A stretch of DNA of 64,000 nt from Maritimibacter sp. (lineage in GTDB: Bacteria; Pseudomonadota; Alphaproteobacteria; Rhodobacterales; Rhodobacteraceae). Each line of letters begins with the position of its first letter. The stretch's first letter is position 1. Below, piece by piece: positions 25,161 to 34,242 of this stretch. A program made the position numbers and the translations under genes. Location of the stretch: assembly GCA_002695005.1 (NCBI GenBank), contig NZNT01000011.1, positions 1 to 64,000 on the forward strand. Reading direction: 5' to 3'. Below the pieces are notes generated by a model. It did not search any database. It saw nothing but the letters and a program-made list of their open reading frames with translations, and was not told the DNA's origin.

Positions 25161-25934
25161 ATGTCTGTTGTTGTGATGGGATTGCTGGCGAGCCTTGCCG
25201 CGGGTCTGATGACCGGGGTCGGGGCGCTGCTCGTCCTTTTCGGCAAGACCATGCCGCGCCGGGCCTCGGACATCCTGTTGGGGTTCGCGGCCGGGGTGAT
25301 GATCTCGGCGTCATTCTTTTCACTCCTGCTGCCCGGTCTCGAGGTGGCGGAGGAGAACAGCGGCTCGGTCTGGATCGCCGCGACCATCGCCGGGGCGGGG
25401 ATCGCGCTGGGGGCCGCCGTCGTCTGGGCGATGAACGAGCTTCTGCCGCATGAGCATTTCATACAGGGACCAGAGGGCGCCGATCCCGGCGCGCTGTCGC
25501 GCATCTGGCTGTTCATTATCGCGATCACCATCCACAATTTTCCCGAAGGCATGGCCGTGGGCGTGGGCTTCGGCGGGGGCAACGTGGCCAACGGCGTGTC
25601 GCTCGCGACCGGGATCGGGCTTCAGAACGCGCCCGAGGGGCTGGCGGTCGCCGTGGCGCTGCGCGGCCTGGGCTATGGCCGGGGGCACAGTTTCGCAATC
25701 GCGCTCCTGACCGGGTTGATCGAGCCGGTGGGCGGGCTGATCGGGGTCGTCGCGGTGACGGTGTCGGAGACGTTGCTGCCCTGGGGGCTGACCTTCGCGG
25801 CGGGGGCGATGCTTTACGTCATCAGCCACGAGATCATTCCCGAGACGCACCGGGGCGGGCATCAGAAAAGCGCGACCGCCGGGCTCATCATCGGGTTGAT
25901 CCTGATGATGTTCCTCGATGTCACACTGGGCTGA
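25161..25934 (+). CDS. ZIP family metal transporter
   Basis: A 257-residue permease with eight predicted helices. Helix 4 has the diagnostic HNFPEG and helix 5 QNAPEG metal-site motifs, and a later HEIIPETH adds ligands. The family imports Zn, Fe or Mn. No Zur or Fur box was recognised in the 109-bp gap to the divergent dehydrogenase gene. Confidence 0.9.
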   Translation: MSVVVMGLLASLAAGLMTGVGALLVLFGKTMPRRASDILLGFAAGVMISASFFSLLLPGLEVAEENSGSVWIAATIAGAGIALGAAVVWAMNELLPHEHFIQGPEGADPGALSRIWLFIIAITIHNFPEGMAVGVGFGGGNVANGVSLATGIGLQNAPEGLAVAVALRGLGYGRGHSFAIALLTGLIEPVGGLIGVVAVTVSETLLPWGLTFAAGAMLYVISHEIIPETHRGGHQKSATAGLIIGLILMMFLDVTLG

Positions 25935-25994
25935 GACAGTCGCCGCCGGGCAACTTTCGCTTGCGCATGCGGCGGTTTTTGGCACTCTCGCCGC

Positions 25995-26369
25995 ATGACA
26001 GCGAAAACCGCCCTTCGAATAGGCCTTACGCTCTGGACGCTGGCGTTCATCGTCTCGTTCGTGGATTTCGGGCTGACCGAACCGAGCGGCGACGGCTTTA
26101 CCGCCGGGTTGAACAAGGTCGCGAAATTCGTGGTCTGGCAAGGGGTCGCGGCGGTCATTGCCGTGGCACTCTGGGTCGTGGGCGGCCAGTTCGAAAAACG
26201 CTCCGCGCAGCGGGTGGCGAGCCGGATTCCGGGGATCGTGCTGATCGCCATCCTCCTTGCCTTCGGGCTGCTGGTCATGAGTTCCCGCTTCTTCAGCGGG
26301 GTGGTGGGCGGCGATGCGCCCCCGCCGCAGACGCCGACAACCGTAGCGCCCGAGGCTGATACACAGTGA
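25995..26369 (+). CDS. Small membrane protein, unknown
   Basis: A 124-residue protein with three hydrophobic helices (about residues 8-26, 45-62 and 80-100) and a Pro/Thr-rich C-terminus. I recognise no family. Its TGA overlaps the GTG of the MaoC gene, so the two are translated together. Confidence 0.7.
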   Translation: MTAKTALRIGLTLWTLAFIVSFVDFGLTEPSGDGFTAGLNKVAKFVVWQGVAAVIAVALWVVGGQFEKRSAQRVASRIPGIVLIAILLAFGLLVMSSRFFSGVVGGDAPPPQTPTTVAPEADTQ

Positions 26370-26824
26370 CACAACGCTATTTCGAAGACCTGCCGGTGGG
26401 GTTCGCCTTCCGCACGGCCGAGGCGGAGCTGACCCGCGAGGCCATCGTGAAATTCGCGCAGGAATGGGACCCGCAGCCGTTTCACCTTGACGAGGCGGCG
26501 GCGGCGGAGAGCCATTTCGGGACGCTGATCGCCTCTGGCTGGCACACGCTGCTCATCGCGTTCAATCTCGGGATGCAGGCCGACGTGTGGAACGAGTCCT
26601 CGATGGGGGCATCGGGGATGGACGAGGTGCGGTGGTTTTTGCCTGCGCAGCCGGGGGACCGTATCCATGTGCGCTGCGAGGTGGTGAGCGCCGAGCGGTC
26701 GAAGTCACGCCCGGACCGGGGGCGCGTGGCTGTGCGCAACGATGTGCACCGGGCGGATGGCACGCGGATCGCGAGCTATATCGGCAACCACCTTGTGAAA
26801 GCGCGCGGCACGTCGCTCACCTGA
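26366..26824 (+). CDS. MaoC family dehydratase
   Basis: A 152-residue hot-dog-fold protein. FAQEWDPQPFHLDEAAA is the hydratase motif with catalytic Asp and His, and FGTLIASGWHTL follows as in MaoC/R-hydratases, which hydrate enoyl-CoA. The start is GTG 26366 in a GTGA overlap with the membrane protein gene. The acyl substrate is unknown. Confidence 0.87.
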   Translation: MTQRYFEDLPVGFAFRTAEAELTREAIVKFAQEWDPQPFHLDEAAAAESHFGTLIASGWHTLLIAFNLGMQADVWNESSMGASGMDEVRWFLPAQPGDRIHVRCEVVSAERSKSRPDRGRVAVRNDVHRADGTRIASYIGNHLVKARGTSLT

Positions 26825-26829
26825 CCGGG

Positions 26830-27378
26830 TCAGGCCGACACTTGGTCCGACCGGGTCGGCTCGGGGGCGGTTTCGTCCTGAGCGACCTCCCACACGTCCC
26901 GCGCACCCTTTTGGGCAAGCGTCGCCGTGACGCCCGCCTGTTCCATGAATGCCAGCACCTCGCCCACGATCATGTCGGGGGCGTTCTCGGCGCGGCCAAT
27001 GGGGATCGGGCGGCGCAACTCGCGTTTGCCGGCGGGGAACAGCGTCAGCGTCTCATAGGTGCCGGAGCCGCGCCGTTCGATGCGCACGATCCTGTCCCAC
27101 GGTAGGCGGGCGTGGACGCCGACCTGCGCGCCTTCGGCGGAGAGATGGGCGAGGCGGCGGCGCATGTGGGTTTCGGTCAGCCCAACCCAGCCCAGCATCA
27201 CGCCCAGCAGCACCGGAACGGCGAGGAGCGCGCCGGTCGGGGTGCGCCAGAGCGCCTCCGGGTCGGTCATGGCGACCTGTGCGATACCGATCAGGCCGAG
27301 GGCCAGAAACACGGCGCCGATCAGGCGCATGGTGCGGAACGACGGCGGCGCCGCGATGATTTCGAGATCCCGTGTCAT
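26830..27378 (-). CDS. Membrane protein with PH-like domain, unknown
   Basis: A 182-residue protein with two helices (about residues 18-37 and 45-68) followed by a beta-rich region, LPWDRIVRIERRGSGTYETLTLFPAG, resembling bacterial PH-like domains of the DUF2244/YdbS type. No function is assigned. Its ATG overlaps the nadE stop (ATGA), so it is translated downstream of nadE. Confidence 0.65.
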   Translation of the reverse strand: MTRDLEIIAAPPSFRTMRLIGAVFLALGLIGIAQVAMTDPEALWRTPTGALLAVPVLLGVMLGWVGLTETHMRRRLAHLSAEGAQVGVHARLPWDRIVRIERRGSGTYETLTLFPAGKRELRRPIPIGRAENAPDMIVGEVLAFMEQAGVTATLAQKGARDVWEVAQDETAPEPTRSDQVSA

Positions 27379-29036
27379 GTCTTGTCACGCCAGCGGTTGA
27401 CGATGGGATAGCGGCGGTCGAGCCAGAAGCTGCGCATGGTCAGACGCGCGCCCGGCGCGGACTGGAAGCGCTTGTATTCCGAGATGTAGATCAGGTGTTC
27501 CACCTTCTTCACCGTCTCACGGTCGAAGCCCTGCGCCACCAGATCGGCAACCGAGAGTTCCTTGTCCACCAACCCTTCTAGAATCTCGTCGAGCACCTCG
27601 TAAGGCGGCAAGCTGTCGCTGTCTTGCTGGTCGTCGCGCAGTTCCGCCGAGGGGGGCTTGTCGATGACGCGGGGCGGGATGACTTCGCCCGCCGGTCCCA
27701 TCATCCAGTCGCGGTGGTTCGCGTTGCGCCAGCGGCAGGTTTCAAAGACCCGCATCTTGTAGAGATCCTTGATCGGATTGTAGCCGCCGGCCATGTCGCC
27801 ATAGATCGTGGCGTAGCCCACCGCGACTTCGGACTTGTTGCCGGTGGTCAGCAGCATTTCCCCGAACTTGTTGGACATCGCCATGAGGAGGAGGCCGCGC
27901 AGGCGGGACTGGATGTTTTCCTCGGTGAGGTCGGGCGCGTAACCTTCGAAATGCGGGGCGAGCGTTTCAGTCACGGCCTCGCGCGGGCCCTTGATCGGGA
28001 CGAAGTCGTAGGGGCAGCCGAGGTTGTTCGCGACCGCCTTGGCGTCGTCCAGCGAATGTTGCGACGTGTATTCCGAGGGCAGCATCACGCAGCGCACGTT
28101 TTCGGGGCCGAGCGCGTCGGCGGCGATGGTCGCGACGATGGCGCTGTCGATCCCGCCGGAGAGGCCGAGGAGCACCTTCTTGAACCCGGTCTTGCCCATG
28201 TAGTCGCGCAGGGACTGCACCATGACGCGGTAGTCGGCCTCATAAGGGGGCAGGGCCGGGATCACCTCGCCCGGCACGATGCGCCACCCGTCCGCGCCCT
28301 TTTCGAGGTCGAGGTGATGGATCACCTCGTCGAATTCGCGAAGCTGGAAGGCCAGCTCGCCCTGCGCGTCCATGCCGAAGGAGGCCCCGTCGAACACCTG
28401 ATCGTCCTGACCGCCGACCATGTTGAGGTAGATGAGCGGAAGCCCCGTCTCCTCGACCCGCGCGCGGATCACGCCGTGGCGGGTTTCGACCTTGCCCCGG
28501 TAGTAGGGGGAACCGTTGGGGACGGCGAGGATCTCGGCCCCCTTTTCGGCAAGGTCCTCGCAGACCGCGTCGGGCCACCACGCATCCTCGCAGATCGGGA
28601 TGCCGAGCGTGAGCGGGCCGATCTGGATCGGGTCCTGCGGCGGGGCGTGGGAATAGAGGCGTTTCTCGTCGAACACCGTTTCGTTCGGGAGCATCTGTTT
28701 CAGGATGCGCCGGCGCACATGGCCGCCTTCGAGAATCCAGTAGGCGTTATAGAGGTCCTTGCCGTCGTGATAGGGGCAGCCGATCCCCATGACCGGGCCG
28801 TCGGCGCAGTCGCGGGCGAGCGCCTCGCACACCTCCATCGCCTCGCTCCAGAATGGGGGGCGCATGACGAGGTCCTGGGGCTGGTAGCCGGTCAGGAACG
28901 CCTCGGTCAGCATGACCATATCCGCGCCGGCCGACTTCGCCTCGGCCCATGCCTTGCGGGCCCGGTCGGCGTTGCCGGGAATGTCCCCGACCACGGGGTT
29001 CAGCTGGGCTAGCGTCAGGCGAAACGTCTCGGTCAT
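27375..29036 (-). CDS. nadE: Glutamine-hydrolysing NAD+ synthetase
   Basis: A 553-residue two-domain enzyme making NAD from deamido-NAD. The N-terminal nitrilase-type glutaminase has the triad E45 (LTEAFL), K113 (ILKQML) and C149 (IPICEDAWW). The C-terminal synthetase has the PP-loop LGLSGGIDSAI and GNKSEVAVGYATIYGD. Start ATG 29036 has AAGGA 8 nt upstream. It is divergent from the MORN protein gene. Confidence 0.95.
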   Translation of the reverse strand: MTETFRLTLAQLNPVVGDIPGNADRARKAWAEAKSAGADMVMLTEAFLTGYQPQDLVMRPPFWSEAMEVCEALARDCADGPVMGIGCPYHDGKDLYNAYWILEGGHVRRRILKQMLPNETVFDEKRLYSHAPPQDPIQIGPLTLGIPICEDAWWPDAVCEDLAEKGAEILAVPNGSPYYRGKVETRHGVIRARVEETGLPLIYLNMVGGQDDQVFDGASFGMDAQGELAFQLREFDEVIHHLDLEKGADGWRIVPGEVIPALPPYEADYRVMVQSLRDYMGKTGFKKVLLGLSGGIDSAIVATIAADALGPENVRCVMLPSEYTSQHSLDDAKAVANNLGCPYDFVPIKGPREAVTETLAPHFEGYAPDLTEENIQSRLRGLLLMAMSNKFGEMLLTTGNKSEVAVGYATIYGDMAGGYNPIKDLYKMRVFETCRWRNANHRDWMMGPAGEVIPPRVIDKPPSAELRDDQQDSDSLPPYEVLDEILEGLVDKELSVADLVAQGFDRETVKKVEHLIYISEYKRFQSAPGARLTMRSFWLDRRYPIVNRWRDKT

Positions 29037-29118
29037 CTCGGTCCTTTCGGTTCCCGCCTTCTTTAGCAGGTTCATGGGCGGGGAAAAGCCGGGTGCCACG
29101 ATTGTCATGGGAAAACAA

Positions 29119-29147
29119 TTGTCTCATACGGCCCGTGCGCTTAGGTT
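29119..29147 (+). promoter_or_regulatory. Possible promoter of the MORN gene
   Basis: TTGTCT (29119-29124), 17-bp spacer, TAGGTT (29142-29147). The 11-mer TTAGGTTTCGC covering the -10 recurs at 31015-31025 beyond the gene. Confidence 0.35.
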
Positions 29148-29180
29148 TCGCTCACCCGAAAGATCGGTCAAGAGGTTCCC

Positions 29181-30920
29181 ATGTCCCGCAATCTGCGTCT
29201 CGTCCTTTCCGTCGCCGCCAGCCTGATGGCCAGCGGCGCGCTCGCACAGGACGGCGAGGACACGATGCAGTATGACGACGGGCGGGTATACGAAGGGACG
29301 TTCAAGGACGGCCAGCCGCATGGTGAGGGCACGCTGCGCACGCCGTCGGGTTACGAATACAGCGGGACGTTCGTGAATGGCGAGATCCGGGGTGAGGGCG
29401 TTGCACGCTTCGCCAACGGATCGGTCTATGAAGGCAACTTCGCCGCCGGCAAGCCGCACGGCTTCGGCAAGATCACCTTCGCGGACGGGTCGAGCTTCGA
29501 GGGCGACTGGGTCGACGGCAAGATCACGGGCACCGGCATCGCGGAATACGCCAATGGCGTGACCTACGAGGGCGGCCTGCGCGAGGCGCTGCATCACGGG
29601 CGCGGCAAGATGGTCAGCCCCTCCGGCTTCACCTACGAAGGTGACTGGAACATGGGCAAGAAGGACGGTCAGGGCCGGGCGACCTATGCCGATGGCTCGG
29701 TCTACGAGGGCGCGTTCTCGGGCGATCAGCGGCAGGGGCAGGGCGTCTATGTCGGGGCCGACGGGATGCGCTATGAAGGCCAGTGGGTCGCGGGGCAGAT
29801 GCACGGCACCGGGCGGCTCACGCAGGCCAACGGCGATGTCTACTCCGGCCAGTTCGTCGAAGGCCAGCGGTCCGGGCAGGGCAAGGTCACCTATGAGAAC
29901 GGCGACACCTATACCGGCGCGTTCCTGAACGACCAGCGCAACGGCGACGGCGTGTTCACGGGTGACGACGGCTATGTCTATGAAGGCAATTGGGTCGAGG
30001 GTCAGATCGAGGGCGAGGGCAAGGTCACCTATCCCGATGGGTCGGTCTATACCGGCACCTTCCGCGCCGGGCTTCCCGACGGGCAGGGCACGATCGAATA
30101 TCCCGATGGCGGCTCCTACACCGGCACATGGCGCGACGGTGTGATCGAAGGCACCGGACGCGCGGAATACCCCAACGGCTCGACCTATGAGGGCGGGTTC
30201 GTTTCGGCGCTGTTCGACGGCGAGGGCACGCTGACCTTCCCCGAGGGTCACGGCTATACCGGTGGTTGGCAGGACGGCAAACGCCACGGTCAGGGGCGCG
30301 AGGAATACGCGGACGGCTCGGTGTATGAGGGTGGCTGGCAGGACGGCGCACGTCACGGCGAGGGCGCGCTTACGATGGCCGACGGGTTCAGCTATACCGG
30401 CGGCTGGGAGAACGGCATGAAGAGCGGGATGGGCACGGCGACCTATCCGAACGGCGATGTCTACGAGGGCGAATTCTCGGCCGACCAGCGCAACGGGCAG
30501 GGCACTGTCGCCTATGCCTCGGGAGAGCGCGTGTCCGGCCAGTGGGTCAACGGGGTCATGTCCTCGATGCTCGAAGGTGGCACGCCCGCGCCGGTGACGC
30601 CCGCTGCGGCGGAGCCGGAACCTGCGGAACCGGCGCCCGCGCCTGAACCGGAGGCTGCGCCTGAACCAGCGCCGGAGCCGGAGCCCACGCCGGAACCCGC
30701 GCCCGAACCGGAGCCTGCGCCAGAGCCGGAACCCGCCCCGGCCCCGGAGCCTGCACCGGCCCCCGCGCCGGAACCCGAGCCTGCGCCCGAACCCGAACCG
30801 GCCCCCGCGCCGGAGCCTGCGCCGCAGCAGCAAGACCAGCAACAGCAGGAAGCGACGCCGCCGCGCGACCCCTCGCTGGTGGCGCCGGATATTTCGCTCG
30901 GCAATGGCGGGCTTTACTGA
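29181..30920 (+). CDS. Exported MORN-repeat protein with Pro/Glu/Ala-rich tail
   Basis: A 579-residue protein: signal peptide (residues 1-22, GALA-Q), then 19 MORN-type repeats of 23 residues from about 31 to 460, each built on the pattern YxDGxxYEGxWxxGxxxGxG, then a tail of about 90 residues made largely of PEPAPEP runs, a QQQDQQQQ stretch and a closing [15 protein letters not shown] arrays form elongated beta-sheet rods that bind lipids or proteins. The Pro-rich part could span the periplasm or wall. It is monocistronic with a strong terminator. Confidence 0.88.
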   Translation: MSRNLRLVLSVAASLMASGALAQDGEDTMQYDDGRVYEGTFKDGQPHGEGTLRTPSGYEYSGTFVNGEIRGEGVARFANGSVYEGNFAAGKPHGFGKITFADGSSFEGDWVDGKITGTGIAEYANGVTYEGGLREALHHGRGKMVSPSGFTYEGDWNMGKKDGQGRATYADGSVYEGAFSGDQRQGQGVYVGADGMRYEGQWVAGQMHGTGRLTQANGDVYSGQFVEGQRSGQGKVTYENGDTYTGAFLNDQRNGDGVFTGDDGYVYEGNWVEGQIEGEGKVTYPDGSVYTGTFRAGLPDGQGTIEYPDGGSYTGTWRDGVIEGTGRAEYPNGSTYEGGFVSALFDGEGTLTFPEGHGYTGGWQDGKRHGQGREEYADGSVYEGGWQDGARHGEGALTMADGFSYTGGWENGMKSGMGTATYPNGDVYEGEFSADQRNGQGTVAYASGERVSGQWVNGVMSSMLEGGTPAPVTPAAAEPEPAEPAPAPEPEAAPEPAPEPEPTPEPAPEPEPAPEPEPAPAPEPAPAPAPEPEPAPEPEPAPAPEPAPQQQDQQQQEATPPRDPSLVAPDISLGNGGLY

Positions 30921-30956
30921 CCGCCACGGACCAAACCAGTTGCGTGTATCGTGAAA

Positions 30957-30983
30957 GGCCGCCCGAAACTGGGCGGCCTTTTT
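30957..30983 (+). terminator. Rho-independent terminator of the MORN gene
   Basis: GGCCGCCC (30957-30964), loop GAAACT, GGGCGGCC (30971-30978), then TTTTT. Perfect 8-bp stem. Confidence 0.92.
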
Positions 30984-31040
30984 CGGTCCCGGATGTGGGA
31001 TGCGGACAAGCGCGTTAGGTTTCGCGCTGACCTGGAGGCG

Positions 31041-31091
31041 ATGATGAGGCAGTTGCGAGTCACCTCGGACCCACCTACGAGCCGGGGTTGA
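31041..31091 (+). CDS. Possible 16-codon small ORF
   Basis: ATG 31041 and ATG 31044 follow GGAGG at 31034-31038; translation gives MMRQLRVTSDPPTSRG and then TGA. The upstream 11-mer TTAGGTTTCGC repeats the MORN gene promoter region. Downstream bases to about 31135 include GTTGA...GACC paired with GGTC...TCAAC, so this could equally be a structured RNA. Evidence is thin. Confidence 0.22.
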   Translation: MMRQLRVTSDPPTSRG

Positions 31092-31153
31092 CGGGGGGAC
31101 CTGGAAACAGAGGGGAGCGCTTACGCCACCCTGGTCTCAACGATGCCGCGCCG

Positions 31154-31744
31154 TCAGGCGCCGATCATCGCGAGGATGTCGTCCGCCAGACGATTGCCGG
31201 CGCTTTCCAGATCGAAAGCCTGATCCTTGAGCAGCCAGTCGTGGCTGAGACCCTGAAGCGAGGTCATCACGACACCGGCGATGCCCGTGGCCGAGAGCTC
31301 GGCGCGGATTTCGCTCCGCTCCTGCCCCCGCTCGATCAGCCGGGCGACGCGTGTCGTGCTGTCGCGGTTGAGCGCGGTGAAGCGGTTGCGCAGTTCGGTG
31401 TTCTCGACCTGCAATTCGATGGAATGCAGGATCGCAGGAACCGCCGGACGCTCGCTCACGAAGCTCAGGAATCTGTTGATGTAGTCGCGCAGCCCCGTTT
31501 GCGGGGACTCCACGCTTTCGGACATCTCGTTGATATCTGCCGCAATCCGCCGGCTGACCTCGTCCCAGATTTCGGACTTGGTCGAGAAATGGCGGAAAAT
31601 GGCAGGCTGGGTCACCCCAACCGCATCCGCGAGATGTTGGGTCGTTACGCGATCCGGACCGAGCACGGCCGAAAGCTTGATGACAGTGTCTACAATTTCG
31701 GCCTTGCGGTCGGCAGCGCTTTTACGTTTGCGCACCTGGTCCAC
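31154..31744 (-). CDS. TetR family transcriptional regulator
   Basis: A 196-residue repressor-type protein. The N-terminal helix-turn-helix reads RKAEIVDTVIKLSAVLGPDRVTTQHLADAVGVTQPAIFRHFSTKSEIWDEV, a clear TetR_N domain; the rest is the helical ligand/dimer domain. GTG 31744 is preceded by AGGAGG. A perfect 15-bp palindrome 15 bp upstream (31759-31773) is a likely autoregulatory operator. Effector is unknown. Confidence 0.88.
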   Translation of the reverse strand: MDQVRKRKSAADRKAEIVDTVIKLSAVLGPDRVTTQHLADAVGVTQPAIFRHFSTKSEIWDEVSRRIAADINEMSESVESPQTGLRDYINRFLSFVSERPAVPAILHSIELQVENTELRNRFTALNRDSTTRVARLIERGQERSEIRAELSATGIAGVVMTSLQGLSHDWLLKDQAFDLESAGNRLADDILAMIGA

Positions 31745-31758
31745 GGCACCTCCTAAAA

Positions 31759-31773
31759 ACCGGATAATCCGGT
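31759..31773. promoter_or_regulatory. Palindrome ACCGGAT-A-ATCCGGT, probable TetR operator
   Basis: Perfect 7-bp arms around one central base, 15 bp before the TetR start, in the only gap between it and the photolyase gene. Size and position fit a TetR-family operator. Confidence 0.55.
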
Positions 31774-31797
31774 GTTCACTTTCATCCCCTGAGGTAG

Positions 31798-31808
31798 TGT
31801 GACTCACA
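31798..31808. promoter_or_regulatory. Palindrome TGTGA-C-TCACA
   Basis: Perfect 5-bp arms with one central base, 24 bp further upstream of the TetR operator candidate. The half-site resembles CRP/FNR-type TGTGA but the spacing is far shorter than a CRP site. Confidence 0.35.
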
Positions 31809-31874
31809 ACGCCATTAAAGACGAGGATGAAATATAACTTTGTAACCGAAAGCCAATTATCGCCGAGTTCCGGG

Positions 31875-33404
31875 TCAGACCCGCTCGCCTGCATCCAGCC
31901 GTGCGAGGAATTTTTCTGCATCGGCAAGCACTTGGCTTTTCCGGTCGTCCTTCATTCGGTCCCACGTCGCGTAGATGGTTTTCATCCTCACGTTCTTGCG
32001 AAACCGCTGCTCGTGGCGGTCGAGAAACCACCAGTAGAGCAGGTTGAACGGGCAGGCGTCGTCGCCGGTCTTTTGCCGGACATCATAGGCGCAGCCCGCA
32101 CAATAGTCGGACATCCTGTTAATGTAATTCCCCGAGGCGGCATAAGGTTTCGACGCGATCATGCCGCCATCGGCGAATAGGCTCATTCCCGCCGTGTTGG
32201 GCGCTTCGACCCATTCGAAGGCGTCGGCGTAGACGCACAGATACCACTCCTGCACCTGCGCCGGATCGGCCCCGATGAGCAGGGCGAAGTTGCCCGTGAC
32301 CATGAGGCGCTGGATATGGTGGGCGTAGGCGTTTTCCTTCGTGAGCCGCACCACTTCGGACAGACAGGCCATGTCGGTCTCGCCACCCCAGTAGAGCCAC
32401 GGGAGGTCGCGGTGGTGGCGCAGGGCGTTGCGGGACGTGTAAGCGGGGCCGTCCATCATGTAGATGCCGCGCACATATTCGCGCCAGCCGAGGATCTGGC
32501 GGATGAACCCCTCGGCGGAGTTGAGGGGCACCTTTCCGGCGCGATAGGCGGCTTCGGCCCGTTTGCACAGGTCGAGCGGGTCGAGGAGGCCGATGTTGAG
32601 CGCGGGCGACAGGATCGAGTGGTAGAGGTGCGGCTCGCCCGCCAGCATCGCGTCCTGATAGGTGCCGAAGCTCTCGAAGCGGTTTTCGATGAAGTCGTCG
32701 AGCGCCTCCTGCGCCTCTTCCGGCGTCGTGGGGTAGTCGAACCCGTCCAGATCACCAAAATGGTCGGAGAACTCCCGCGCGACGAGGTCGAGCACCTCTT
32801 GCGTCACCCCGTCGGGTTCGAACGCGGGCACCTTGGGTTGAAAGAGGTCCGCCTTGGCCGGTGCGCGGTTGTCGTGGTCGTAGTTCCACTTGCCGCCCTC
32901 CGGCTTGTCCCCGTCCATGAGGATGCCGGTCTTGCGCCGCATCTCGCGGTAGAAGAACTCCATCCGAAGCTCCTTGCGGCCCTCCGCCCAGCCTTCGAAT
33001 TCCTCCTGTGTCGAGATGAACCGGGTGTCGGGCAGTCGCGTGACCTTGAGGGGGAGGTCGTCGAGGAGCTGGATCAGCCGCCAGTCGCCGGGGGTGGTGC
33101 AGAGCACTTCGGTCGCGCCGTGTTCTTCGGCGCGGCGCAGAAGTTCGCCGTCGATGGTCTGGGCGTTGTCCCGGTCTTCGAGGCGGGCGTAGGCGACGGT
33201 CCAGCCGTCGGCCTCAAGCCGGGCGGCGAACTTGCGCATCGCAGAGAAGATCAGCGCGATTTTCTGGGGGTGGTGCTTGGGGCTGCCCGCTTCGCCGCGC
33301 ACTTCGGCCATGACCACGACGTCCGTCTCGCGGTTGGCCTGTTCCAGCGCCGAAAGGGTGGGGGTGAGCTGGTCGCCAAGGACGAGGATCAGACGGCTCA
33401 CCAT
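31875..33404 (-). CDS. Iron-sulfur cryptochrome/photolyase (FeS-BCP, PhrB/CryB-like)
   Basis: A 509-residue flavoprotein of the bacterial FeS-BCP class, whose members repair (6-4) photoproducts (PhrB) or act as light sensors (CryB). It begins with the Rossmann antenna domain (RLILVLGDQLTP). The four expected cluster Cys are seen in DMACLSE, SDYCAGC and DDACPFN. GWREYVRGIYMMDGPAY and the FNLLYWWFLDRHE tail are typical. ATG 33404 overlaps the SDR gene stop by 7 nt. Confidence 0.92.
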   Translation of the reverse strand: MVSRLILVLGDQLTPTLSALEQANRETDVVVMAEVRGEAGSPKHHPQKIALIFSAMRKFAARLEADGWTVAYARLEDRDNAQTIDGELLRRAEEHGATEVLCTTPGDWRLIQLLDDLPLKVTRLPDTRFISTQEEFEGWAEGRKELRMEFFYREMRRKTGILMDGDKPEGGKWNYDHDNRAPAKADLFQPKVPAFEPDGVTQEVLDLVAREFSDHFGDLDGFDYPTTPEEAQEALDDFIENRFESFGTYQDAMLAGEPHLYHSILSPALNIGLLDPLDLCKRAEAAYRAGKVPLNSAEGFIRQILGWREYVRGIYMMDGPAYTSRNALRHHRDLPWLYWGGETDMACLSEVVRLTKENAYAHHIQRLMVTGNFALLIGADPAQVQEWYLCVYADAFEWVEAPNTAGMSLFADGGMIASKPYAASGNYINRMSDYCAGCAYDVRQKTGDDACPFNLLYWWFLDRHEQRFRKNVRMKTIYATWDRMKDDRKSQVLADAEKFLARLDAGERV

Positions 33405-34066
33405 TCGACGCGCTTACCCTGCCAGTCGAAGAACAGGCCGCTGTCCTCGGCGGTGAGGTCCGCGAGCACGTTCAGCAGGTTCGCGGCGGCTTGGGCAGGC
33501 GTGACCTTGTCGTGCCCCGCGCCGTGGGTGGCGGTGAGGTCGGTCGAGACGGTACCGGGGTGGAGCGCCACGCAGACCGATTGTTTGTGGGTGCGGCCCA
33601 GTTCGATCGCGGCGCCGTGCATGATCTGGTTCAGCGCGGCCTTGGCGGCGCGGTAGCCATACCAGCCGCCCAGATGGTTGTCGCCGATGGAGCCCACGCG
33701 GGCCGACAGCGCGGCGATGGTCGCGGGGCGGTCGCGGGGAAGGAGGCGGGCTGCGTGGCGCATCACCAGCGCGGGACCGATGGTGTTGGTGCGGAACTGC
33801 GCGGCGAGGGCGTCGGCGGCGAGGTGGCGAAGTGCTTTCTCCGGGCCGTGCCCATCAATCTCCAGTGCGCCGGTCGCGATGAAGACGAGGTCAAAGGGGC
33901 CGTCGAGGCCGCTCAGGAGGGCGTCCACCCGCGCGGGGTCGGCATAGTCGAAGCCGTCCGCGCTGCGCGACAGGCCCGTGACGTGCCAGCCGCCCTGTCC
34001 GAGATGGGTCGAAATCGCGCCGCCGATGCCGCCCGAGGCGCCGAGAATGAGTGCTGATCCGGTCAT
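33398..34066 (-). CDS. SDR family oxidoreductase
   Basis: A 222-residue short-chain dehydrogenase: cofactor loop GASGGIGGA at residues 9-17, IAALSARVGSIGDN with the catalytic Ser, and the GWYGYRAAKAAL YxxxK motif. It is often found beside the FeS photolyase in this group. Substrate unknown. Start ATG 34066; its end overlaps the photolyase start, so they form an operon. Confidence 0.88.
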   Translation of the reverse strand: MTGSALILGASGGIGGAISTHLGQGGWHVTGLSRSADGFDYADPARVDALLSGLDGPFDLVFIATGALEIDGHGPEKALRHLAADALAAQFRTNTIGPALVMRHAARLLPRDRPATIAALSARVGSIGDNHLGGWYGYRAAKAALNQIMHGAAIELGRTHKQSVCVALHPGTVSTDLTATHGAGHDKVTPAQAAANLLNVLADLTAEDSGLFFDWQGKRVEW

Positions 34067-34152
34067 GGTGCGGTTACGGAACGCCCCCCGCCCCGGACCA
34101 GTCGCCCCAAAAATCACTTTTCATTCACGCAGGGCGGGTTATAAACGCGGCC

Positions 34153-34242
34153 ATGATGAACGCGGCCCATATCACGCTTGCCACCGGTGCGACCCCGCAT
34201 CTGTCGCCGTGCGCCGCCCTTCTTCTTCTTAGCCGCCTCTGA
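34153..34242 (+). CDS. leuL: leuA leader peptide with four consecutive Leu codons
   Basis: A 29-codon reading frame, ATG 34153 to TGA 34242, ends in ...CAALLLLSRL. The four Leu codons at 34219-34230 are all CTT, which is uncommon here where CTG/CTC dominate, making them sensitive to charged tRNA-Leu. It lies 83 bp upstream of leuA and runs into the hairpins at 34227-34304. This is the layout of a leucine attenuation leader. Confidence 0.75.
   Translation: MMNAAHITLATGATPHLSPCAALLLLSRL

Noticed and set aside
30585-30830. Possible CRISPR-like or satellite DNA in the MORN gene
   Set aside because: It is in-frame coding repeat for the PEPAPE tail, with no spacers.
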